DNA of 64,000 nucleotides, from the NCBI GenBank assembly GCA_016744295.1, contig JADGEQ010000022.1:1-64000 (forward strand). Direction: 5' to 3'. The stretch comes from Desulfobacteraceae bacterium (GTDB lineage: Bacteria > Desulfobacterota > Desulfobacteria > Desulfobacterales > Desulfobacteraceae). Positions 35,284 to 42,311 of this stretch are shown piece by piece. Under the pieces are notes generated by a model that ran no database searches, was not told where the DNA came from, and saw only the letters and a program-made list of their open reading frames with translations. The translations under genes and the position numbers were made by a program. Position 1 is the first letter of the stretch. Each line of letters opens with the position of its first letter.

Positions 35284-37215
35284 TCAGGCCAGAACAATCC
35301 CCTGTTTTTTCAGGTCATCTGCAATCGTACCCAGGCCCAGCTCTCTGAAACGTTTTTCAGAAGGAAGCCCGGTCTTGGCGTCATAACCGGCAGCCTTATA
35401 ATAGTCGGTAATATTTTTCTTGTGATCCACCTTCCGGGTGATTTTTGATTTTCCCTTACTGAATTGCCGCAACTCCTTGGGCACCTTGATGGAGATGGCA
35501 TCCTTGGTGAAGCGTTCCGGCAGGGTGTCATCCTTGGCTGTAAAACCGTTCAACGCATTAAAGGCTCTCATCAGGGTGATGAGCATCTCGCTTTTTTCCA
35601 TGAGCTGCTGACCGTTCAATTCTATCCCCGTGCCTGCTGAAAACAATTCTCCGTAGGTAGAGGGAAGGGTCTGGAGATTAATGACAGTAAAGGCACAAGT
35701 ACCCAGGATATCGGCAAGCTTGGTGTATTTTTTCAAGGGGAAAATATCCCCTGTGTCCCCTGCTTCATAGGGGTTGAGCTGCTTGGAAAGACCCGCTTCA
35801 GGGTTGGTATAGCCGTAGGCATCAATGGTTGCGGCATAGGGGTCCATGTGATGGCCTCCCCGCTCATTAACGGAAAAACTCAGGGCATTACTCTTTGAGG
35901 TCCGGGGGCTTCCTGCAGAGATTTCCAGCCCTTTTATGTGCATGGCATATTTATCGGTTCCACGGCCGATCTTTTCCGCCGCCCGCATGGTTCCTTCTGC
36001 CAGCAGATCTCCCAGTCCTTCTCGCTGTCCGATTTTCTCCACAAGTTCCACCATGGCATCGGTATTGCCAAAGAATAGATCCATGCCATGGGCTTCCTCT
36101 GGGGTCAGCAGTTTGCGCTCGGCACACTCCATGGCCCAGGCAATGACGCTTCCGCATGAAATGGTATCAATACCGTATTGTGCACACAGCTCGGTTGCCT
36201 TGGAAACGGCCTGGATATCCCTGATGCCGCACCTGGCGCCAAGTCCTGCTGCTGTTTCATATTCAATGGTTCCGCTGCTGGTTCCGGCATATTTGCCCTC
36301 CTGGATGGTGGGCGTATAGTGGGAGCAGGACAATTGGCAGTTAAAGCAGGCATAGGGACGAAGCTTGAGCTTTTTGACATAGGAGGCTTCATCCAGCCCG
36401 CCTGCTATGGAATTGTTGTTGTTTTCCTGGAAATTTTTAATGGGCAGCATGCTATAGTAATTGACCGCACCCATCCAGCCTGCAGTACCCACCTTGGGCA
36501 TGCCGTTCCAGGACCATTCGTCTCTTTCCTCAAGATCTTTCAGGTGCTGGGCAACAGCTCGCTTAAACCGTTTGGGATCGGCAACCGTGAGGCTTTGACT
36601 ACCCCTTATACCGATGGCCTTGAGATTTTTAGACCCCATTACAGCACCGGGGCCGCCCCTGCCAAATACCCGGTCCACATTGCAGTTGATGGTGGAAATC
36701 CTCACCCTTTTTTCACCGGCAGGACCGATGATCATGGTTTCGATATCCTTGTCATTCACAATACCCTTGATGGCCTCGTCAGCTTCCTGAACCAGATGAC
36801 CCCAGAGGTTGACAGCCGTTTTCAGTTCAACTTTATCATCATCTATCCAGAGCCATACCGGTTTTTTGGCCTGCCCTGTAATTACGATATAATCATAACC
36901 GGCAAACTTGAGCTCAGGGCCCAGGTGGCCGCCGGCCCGGCTGGCCACAAAGGTGCTCAGAGGCGACTTGGTATGACAGGTGATACTGGATCCTGTGGGG
37001 GCTGTGGTGCCGGTCAAGGGACCGGTACAAAAAATCAGAGGATTTCCCGGATCAAAGGCATCTATGCCTGGTTTACAATTATCATACAAGAGCTTCATGC
37101 CCAGAAGATAACCGCCCACATAGGCTTTTGCATCGCTTTTGCTAAATTTTTCCTTGGTAATCTTACCGGTGGTCAGATCTACCCTTAACCCAATTCCTGT
37201 GTATGCCCTAGCCAT
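35284..37215 (-). CDS. Tungsten-type aldehyde:ferredoxin oxidoreductase (first full copy, YdhV-like)
   Basis: A 643-residue AOR-family enzyme, starting at the ATG at 37215 with AGGAGGTG 8 bases upstream. 'GGYLLGMKLLYDNC', 'CTGPLTGTTAPTGSS', and 'GRGGPGAVMGSKNLKAIGI' are the N-terminal pterin-binding segments. The cluster motif is 'ACFNCQLSC'. 'QYGIDTISCGS' and 'KDDTLPERF' are also typical. The C-terminal 'FRELGLGTIADDL' resembles YdhV-type enzymes. It follows a Tat-ferredoxin gene that it overlaps by 8 bases. A 187-base gap separates it from the next ferredoxin-AOR pair. Substrate unknown. Confidence 0.87.
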   Translation of the reverse strand: MARAYTGIGLRVDLTTGKITKEKFSKSDAKAYVGGYLLGMKLLYDNCKPGIDAFDPGNPLIFCTGPLTGTTAPTGSSITCHTKSPLSTFVASRAGGHLGPELKFAGYDYIVITGQAKKPVWLWIDDDKVELKTAVNLWGHLVQEADEAIKGIVNDKDIETMIIGPAGEKRVRISTINCNVDRVFGRGGPGAVMGSKNLKAIGIRGSQSLTVADPKRFKRAVAQHLKDLEERDEWSWNGMPKVGTAGWMGAVNYYSMLPIKNFQENNNNSIAGGLDEASYVKKLKLRPYACFNCQLSCSHYTPTIQEGKYAGTSSGTIEYETAAGLGARCGIRDIQAVSKATELCAQYGIDTISCGSVIAWAMECAERKLLTPEEAHGMDLFFGNTDAMVELVEKIGQREGLGDLLAEGTMRAAEKIGRGTDKYAMHIKGLEISAGSPRTSKSNALSFSVNERGGHHMDPYAATIDAYGYTNPEAGLSKQLNPYEAGDTGDIFPLKKYTKLADILGTCAFTVINLQTLPSTYGELFSAGTGIELNGQQLMEKSEMLITLMRAFNALNGFTAKDDTLPERFTKDAISIKVPKELRQFSKGKSKITRKVDHKKNITDYYKAAGYDAKTGLPSEKRFRELGLGTIADDLKKQGIVLA

Positions 37216-37861
37216 TGTTTGCACCTCCTGTTTCTCCCTGATACCAGATGGGCGCCTTTAAACTCAAAGCATCCATGGGGCATTCTGTTACGCATTGGGG
37301 TTCTCCCCCGCACAGATCACACTTAAAGGCCTTTTTAGTTTCCTTGCGGATTTTTATCATTTCAAAGGGGCAGGCTTTTACACAGTCACCACACCCGTCA
37401 CATTTTTTTGCAATGATCAGCACAGCCCCTGTCTTTGCATCCCGTTCCAGGGCATCCTTGGGGCATACGCTCAGGCACCAGGGTTCATGACATTGGCGGC
37501 AGGCATGGGTCACAACCCAGGGAGCAGCTCCGCCGTATTCCCGGTCCACACGGATGGCGCTGAGCTTGGGATTGAACACACCAAAAAGATGATCACTACA
37601 GGCCAGCTCACAATGTCTGCAGCCTGAACATTTTTCCAAATCCACAACAATATGGTTAAGTGTGTTATTGAATGTTTTTCCATCTATTTTTTTAAGTCTG
37701 GGGTCTGCATTACTGGTCTTTTGCGTGGCCACACAGCCGATGGTTGCAACTGTAACAGCTCCACCAGCAGCAGCAACTACCGCTTTTTTGAGAAATCCAC
37801 GACGCGTACTGCCCTTGGCTGGCAATTCAGGCGTCATGCTTTCGTCCCTTTCTTTTTCCAT
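37208..37861 (-). CDS. Tat-exported ferredoxin, partner of the first AOR
   Basis: A 217-residue protein with GGAGGG before its ATG. 'TRRGFLKKAVVAAAGGAVTV' is a twin-arginine signal followed by a possible lipobox 'ATIGC'. Four cluster motifs follow: 'CSGCRHCELACS', 'CRQCHEPWCLSVCP', 'CDGCGDCVKACPFEM', and 'CDLCGGEPQCVTECP'. It is the first gene of the long minus-strand redox cluster and lies downstream of a 22-base palindrome. It probably takes electrons from the AOR it overlaps. Confidence 0.83.
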   Translation of the reverse strand: MEKERDESMTPELPAKGSTRRGFLKKAVVAAAGGAVTVATIGCVATQKTSNADPRLKKIDGKTFNNTLNHIVVDLEKCSGCRHCELACSDHLFGVFNPKLSAIRVDREYGGAAPWVVTHACRQCHEPWCLSVCPKDALERDAKTGAVLIIAKKCDGCGDCVKACPFEMIKIRKETKKAFKCDLCGGEPQCVTECPMDALSLKAPIWYQGETGGANNG

Positions 37862-37995
37862 TAAAACCCTCCTTCGGTCTCTTTCAGATGTTTATCAAAA
37901 GATCTTTCTACTCCATGGCAAGATTTTTTCCCTTTATGCGCATGTTACCTAACAGGAGGAGCTGGGTTAAACAATTGAGGATAATACCCAATTTA

Positions 37996-38017
37996 GCCTA
38001 GGTATTTATACCTAGGC
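37996..38017. promoter_or_regulatory. Palindromic operator upstream of the ferredoxin-AOR genes
   Basis: GCCTAGGTA-TTTA-TACCTAGGC is a perfect 9-base inverted repeat, 135 bases before the first ferredoxin start. Its core, GGTATTTATACC, resembles GGTATTTTTAATACC upstream of the sensor kinase at 40796. It may bind the response regulator encoded at 38227-38880. The spacing fits an activator or repressor site near a promoter, but I cannot identify -35/-10 boxes with confidence. Confidence 0.5.
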
Positions 38018-38112
38018 CGGTCTGGTTGTGGGGCTGGAAAAAGCTATGGTACTAGTGTCTACATCCTTTTTAGCCTTTTTGAAACCAGGTATATTTTCCC
38101 CATTTAATTTTA

Positions 38113-38154
38113 AGTACCAGGTATGAAGTACCAGGTATGAAGTACCGGGTATGA
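38113..38154. repeat. Three tandem 14-base repeats
   Basis: AGTACCAGGTATGA occurs twice exactly and a third time with one change (AGTACCGGGTATGA). A related ACCAGGTAT lies just upstream near 38084. The array lies between the response-regulator stop and the ferredoxin-AOR promoter region and shares the GGTAT half-site with the nearby palindrome. Confidence 0.7.
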
Positions 38155-38226
38155 AAAATTGAAAGAAGAGAGTCTGTTCAGACAATTTTTATAAAAGAGG
38201 GGTTAAAGAGGGGCGGGGGCGGGATT

Positions 38227-38880
38227 TTAATCCTCCGTGGTATAGCCTTCCCGGATGGCATATTTGATCAGATCCGCAAGGGTTCCCAGGTCAAGTTTTT
38301 TCATGATACTGGCCCTGTGGTGTTCAACCGTCCGGGTACTGATGCACAGGATTTGGGCAATTCCCTTGTTGGGAACACCCTCGGCCAGAAGCTTGAGCAC
38401 CTCTGTCTCGCGCAAGGAAAGCTTTTCTTCCGGTAGATTAAAGCCATTATTGACAATATCGGTCAGGATATCAGGCATATCCTTTACAAGAATGGAAGAG
38501 AGAAATGCTTTGCCTCCAAGAATCGTATCCATTGCAATCAAAAGTTCGGCATCTGTATCCTCCTTGAGGAGATACCCGTTGGCACCGGCGGCAAAGGCGT
38601 GAAAAAGATATTCTTTTCTTTTGTGCATGGACAGAAACAGAATTTTGATATTCGGATAAAGAGACCTTATCTCCCGGGCAGCTTCAATTCCCCTCATCCG
38701 CGGCATGGAGATATCCAGGATTACAACCTCAGCAGGCGTGGTGCTCAAAATGTTTAGCAGCTCAACCCCGTCACCAGCCTCTCCCACTACAGAAAAAAAA
38801 TTTTGGGTTTCAATGACCTGGCAGATACCTTTGCGAAGCATGGTATGATCATCTGCAATCACAACCTTACAAAGGCTCAT
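38227..38880 (-). CDS. NarL-family response regulator
   Basis: A 217-residue regulator. The receiver domain has 'VVIADDHTMLRKG' (acidic pair), 'VVILDISMPRMRGIEAA' (phospho-acceptor aspartate), and 'MHKRKEYLFHAFAAGANGYL' (switch lysine region). The C-terminal LuxR helix-turn-helix is 'SLRETEVLKLLAEGVPNKGI' through 'STRTVEHHRASIMKKL'. Its start overlaps the kinase stop by 4 bases, so the pair is co-produced. It probably controls the AOR/Hdr cluster immediately downstream, where palindromes resembling one in front of the kinase gene are found. Confidence 0.88.
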   Translation of the reverse strand: MSLCKVVIADDHTMLRKGICQVIETQNFFSVVGEAGDGVELLNILSTTPAEVVILDISMPRMRGIEAAREIRSLYPNIKILFLSMHKRKEYLFHAFAAGANGYLLKEDTDAELLIAMDTILGGKAFLSSILVKDMPDILTDIVNNGFNLPEEKLSLRETEVLKLLAEGVPNKGIAQILCISTRTVEHHRASIMKKLDLGTLADLIKYAIREGYTTED

Positions 38881-40667
38881 GAGTCAGGTTTCCCCTTGGC
38901 ATCAGGGATTTCAAACCAAAGCCGGGTCCCGCCCTGTCTGGGAGTTTCAATTTGTAATTGTCCCCCCAGCATCCTGACACGCTCATTCATGGCTGTGAGC
39001 CCCAGACCGGCCTCTGTCATGCCATTCGCCTGTAAATCATTGACATCAAATCCGGTTCCATTGTCCTGTATGGTAAACCGGTAACCGCCTTTCTGTCTGA
39101 CAACCCATACCCATATCTGATCGGCCCCGGCATGCTTGACAATATTTGTAAATGCCTCCTGAAAAATCCGGAAAACAAGGATCTTTGACTCCTGGACCAG
39201 CCGTTTGTCAATTTTTGCCATATTCGCCTGAATATGGACCTTGAAATGTTTGGCAAAATCCTCAAAGAGCCATTGCAGCGCTGCCGACAGGCCTAAATCC
39301 TTAAGCACCGACGGGGTCAGGCTATGGGAAATTTCCCTGACATTTTCAATGGTTCTTGAAATATTTTTCATGGCATGTTTGCAGTCAGACTTTACCCCAT
39401 CACTGTCCTTGCAGATCTTCATCTCTATGGCCCTGATCTGCAGCTTCAAAAGCGTCAGGGATTGTCCAAGATCGTCATGGAGCATATAGGCCACTTTTTT
39501 GCGCTCCTCCTCCTGTGCTGTTAAAAGGTGGGAAGACAGGATTTGCAGCCGGTTTTCGGAATTTTCCAGCACGGTTCTTGAGTTTTCCTGCTTCACAGCA
39601 GATGCAAGGATGTGAGCCACTGACTGGAGAAAAATAATATCATTTTTTTTGAATTTGCGTTTTTTTGATGAATGTACACCGATAACACCAAAGGGGCTAT
39701 CGGGCTTGCCTATAATTACGGTCATCCCGCTGACCACCTTATGATCACTGAACCCGGGCAAAGGGCTTTGAAAACGGGTTTCAGAACCCATATCCTTAAC
39801 CAGCACAGGCCTCCCTGAAAGCATTGTGAAACCTGACTGGGATGCCCTGCCGCCCCTGATCTGTTTACAATTTGTCAGTCCTTTTTTCCAGCCCTGGGTT
39901 GCCCTGACTAAAAATTGTTCGCAGCCAGGCTGCCATTCAAGAAGTTCACCTAAATCCAGTCTCAGGGTATCGGTCACCCGGATCAGGGCCGCATCAAACA
40001 AAGCGGAAAGTTCTGTGCCAGCCAGGGCAAGATGCCCAAGTTCGGTAACCGTTCGCTGCTGAGCCTCACTGATCTCAAGGGCAGATTCGGTACGTCGTTT
40101 TTGGGTGATATCCGACAAAGTTGTTCGAATCAGTCTTGATCCCCTGGTGTATCCGGATTCCAAAACACTTTCCAGCCGACCGAAAAAACATTGTTTTCTG
40201 CTCCCTAAAAGCTTCAAGACACAGGTCTGACGAGTTCCTTTCTCAACCACTTCCTGGCAGTGACGGACAAAGTCAGATTTAAAATCAGGCAAAATAAATC
40301 CTGCAAACTCTATTCCCTTAACCGCCTTGATGTTGATATTCAAAAGATTTGCACCTGTGGTATTGGTCTCACAGATGATACCCTTTTCAGAGAGCATAAA
40401 ATATCCCACCGGTGCATTATCATATACCTGGAGACATCTTTCCATTAAGGTCACGCTATTTTTTGAAAAACCCGGGGCAGAATCGGTGGCAAAATTGTGG
40501 CTGAAACCCGGGTAAGATTCTGGATCGAATTGGGTTTCCGGAATGCGGTCCAGACTAGTTAAAGAACCTGACAACCCAGGGGGCTTCCAATGGCTGGTGA
40601 AGCCCGCGTTATGCTTAAAACAATTTATATCGTTTGGTGTTTTCGACCGAAGATGCATACTCCACAA
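38877..40667 (-). CDS. Soluble PAS-GAF histidine kinase (HisKA_3 type)
   Basis: A 596-residue sensor without membrane segments. A PAS domain lies at about 70-190 ('APVGYFMLSEKGIICETN'), a GAF domain at about 210-365 ('FDAALIRVTDTLRLDLGELL' to 'FGVIGVHSS'), and the dimerisation domain has 'MLHDDLGQSLTLLKLQIRA' with the phospho-accepting histidine. The ATPase has 'FRIFQEAFTNIVKHAGA' (N box) and 'DNGTGFDVND' (G1 box). It must sense a cytoplasmic signal. The longest frame starts with TTG at 40667; the ATG at 40658 is an alternative, and the ribosome site is poor for both. It pairs with the NarL-type regulator downstream. Confidence 0.86.
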   Translation of the reverse strand: MWSMHLRSKTPNDINCFKHNAGFTSHWKPPGLSGSLTSLDRIPETQFDPESYPGFSHNFATDSAPGFSKNSVTLMERCLQVYDNAPVGYFMLSEKGIICETNTTGANLLNINIKAVKGIEFAGFILPDFKSDFVRHCQEVVEKGTRQTCVLKLLGSRKQCFFGRLESVLESGYTRGSRLIRTTLSDITQKRRTESALEISEAQQRTVTELGHLALAGTELSALFDAALIRVTDTLRLDLGELLEWQPGCEQFLVRATQGWKKGLTNCKQIRGGRASQSGFTMLSGRPVLVKDMGSETRFQSPLPGFSDHKVVSGMTVIIGKPDSPFGVIGVHSSKKRKFKKNDIIFLQSVAHILASAVKQENSRTVLENSENRLQILSSHLLTAQEEERKKVAYMLHDDLGQSLTLLKLQIRAIEMKICKDSDGVKSDCKHAMKNISRTIENVREISHSLTPSVLKDLGLSAALQWLFEDFAKHFKVHIQANMAKIDKRLVQESKILVFRIFQEAFTNIVKHAGADQIWVWVVRQKGGYRFTIQDNGTGFDVNDLQANGMTEAGLGLTAMNERVRMLGGQLQIETPRQGGTRLWFEIPDAKGKPDS

Positions 40668-40795
40668 CCCATTGGAAAAAAGTTAGGCAAACCGATCAGG
40701 GCATATTCCACGACCCAGCTTGCCGCAATATTATTGCGGGTATTATGGGACATAAATCAACCCAAAAACAACCCTTCATTTGTGGGTATAAAACA

Positions 40796-40810
40796 GGTAT
40801 TTTTAATACC
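40796..40810. promoter_or_regulatory. Palindrome upstream of the sensor kinase
   Basis: GGTATT-TTT-AATACC is a perfect inverted repeat inside a larger TGGGTAT...ATACCCA repeat, about 130 bases before the kinase start. It matches the core of the palindrome before the AOR operon, suggesting one regulator acts on both. The remaining 40668-40927 interval shows no gene. Confidence 0.45.
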
Positions 40811-40927
40811 CATCACAATGAAAATCAAGCCTTTGTTAAGCCAAGATTACCCAAGTCAGGATAACTAGTTGAAAATCATTTCAATTACCTGGGTATTCTT
40901 CCTGAACGGCGGCAATCCCGACGACAT

Positions 40928-42181
40928 CTAAAGGGATTCGAGGTAGGTTCTTAGGTTTATGTTCTTTCGGGTAATGTCCAGTTTTTTTCTTATGTTGCGT
41001 CTCTGGGTTTCAATGGTTTTGGGTGATAGGAAAAGAAGATCAGCCATCTCCTTGCTGGACTTGCCCTGGCGGATAAAATTGGCGATCTTTATCTGGGCCG
41101 GGGTGAGATTCACGAGGCTGGACTTTAATTTTCGGGAAAATGGCGCGGCAATTTCCTTCAGATTGGACCGGACAATGCCCAGGTAGGTTTTTTGAATGTC
41201 GCTCAAAAGACTGGTTTCTAACTTATCCAGAAAGGGAAGCACCTGGGCCTCAATATTTGTCAGAAGATTTTCCTGGAGCTCTTTTTTGTCTGCATGACTC
41301 TTCTCCATCAAAACATGAAGCGCATTGTTGACCTCTTCCAGATGAAGGGATTTTTTTCTTAATTCCCGCTGGGATTCGATAAGGGACAGCTCTTTCTGCT
41401 TGAGTTTCAGGGTTCTTTTTTCCACAAGCTTTTCCAATTTTTGATTAAGATACTGGATCTCCTGTTCCATCTCTTTTCTCCGGGCAATGTCAACCTTGGT
41501 GCCAATTATTCGAACAGCCCGGCCATTTTCATCCCTTTCCACAACCCTGCCCGTATCCAGCACCCATTTCCATTGACCTGTTTTGCTCTTCAGTCTGTGT
41601 TCGGTCTGATATCTTTCGGTCTTTCCTTCCAGATGGTCTAAAAATTTTTTCATAACCAGGGGTCTGTCTTCGGGGTGGATCAGATCTTCCCAGAAGTTAA
41701 TGGTAAACTCCACCTCATTTTGCTCATAACCCAGGATGGCGCACCATTCCTCACTGAGCATCAACTCTCCTGTGACTACATGCCAGTCCCAGAGTCCTGC
41801 ATCAGTGGCAAAGATGGCAAGTTCAAGCCTTTCCTTACTTTCACGGAGTTCCGACTCCACAAGCCTGAATTCATCAATGTCCCGGGCATGAATCACCACA
41901 AGGTTTCCCGGTAGCCGAGAAAAGGTGAACCTGAAATATTGGGTTCTGCCGTTGACCTGGGTAAAGAGAAGTTCCCGCTGCAGGTCTTTTTCCCCTGAAC
42001 CACAATTGTCAATATCAGATACAACTAGCGGAACTGATTTAAAAATTTCTTTGGCTGTCTGACCCGCCTTACAAACAACTAATTGTTCCGAGGCCTGGTT
42101 ACAGTTTTCAAGAACACTTTTTCCCTGGGAAGTATTGAAAATAAACATTGGTATGGAGATGGTCTGAAATAAATTTTCCAT
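40928..42181 (-). CDS. PAS-PAS-LuxR regulator
   Basis: A 417-residue protein. The first PAS-like region (residues 1-115) begins 'TISIPMFIFNTSQGK'. The second (about 120-240) has 'FATDAGLWDWHVVTGELMLS' and a PAC end, 'RIIGTKVDIARRKEMEQEIQ'. A long coiled coil follows (about 240-320, rich in K, E and L). A LuxR-type helix-turn-helix ends the protein ('LTPAQIKIANFIRQGKSSKE', 'LSPKTIETQRRNIRKKL'). There is no receiver or kinase domain, so it may sense a ligand directly. It lies between the sigma-54 regulator and the two-component genes; its targets are unknown. Confidence 0.82.
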   Translation of the reverse strand: MENLFQTISIPMFIFNTSQGKSVLENCNQASEQLVVCKAGQTAKEIFKSVPLVVSDIDNCGSGEKDLQRELLFTQVNGRTQYFRFTFSRLPGNLVVIHARDIDEFRLVESELRESKERLELAIFATDAGLWDWHVVTGELMLSEEWCAILGYEQNEVEFTINFWEDLIHPEDRPLVMKKFLDHLEGKTERYQTEHRLKSKTGQWKWVLDTGRVVERDENGRAVRIIGTKVDIARRKEMEQEIQYLNQKLEKLVEKRTLKLKQKELSLIESQRELRKKSLHLEEVNNALHVLMEKSHADKKELQENLLTNIEAQVLPFLDKLETSLLSDIQKTYLGIVRSNLKEIAAPFSRKLKSSLVNLTPAQIKIANFIRQGKSSKEMADLLFLSPKTIETQRRNIRKKLDITRKNINLRTYLESL

Positions 42182-42311
42182 TATCTTATTCCCTTTTTAT
42201 CGCTTCTTTTGTAAATTTGCGTCCCGGATTTAAAATAAGAAGGGATCTTTGTCAAGAAAAGATAAAAAATGAGTTTTTATTCACAGAATATAAACTAAGG
42301 GTACCCGGGTA

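Noticed and set aside
36178-37188. A 336-codon open frame antisense to the first AOR gene
   Set aside because: It mirrors the AOR coding frame, has no ribosome site, and shows no domain; the AOR on the other strand is certain.
21883-37861. Class II benzoyl-CoA reductase (Bam) cluster
   Set aside because: AOR-, HdrA- and MvhD-like parts are present, but there are no BamGHI (NuoEFG-like) genes, no aromatic-degradation genes nearby, and the AORs look more like the YdhV group.
38113-38154. Insertion-sequence end or transposon repeat
   Set aside because: The repeats are direct and short, with no transposase or matching inverted copy nearby.
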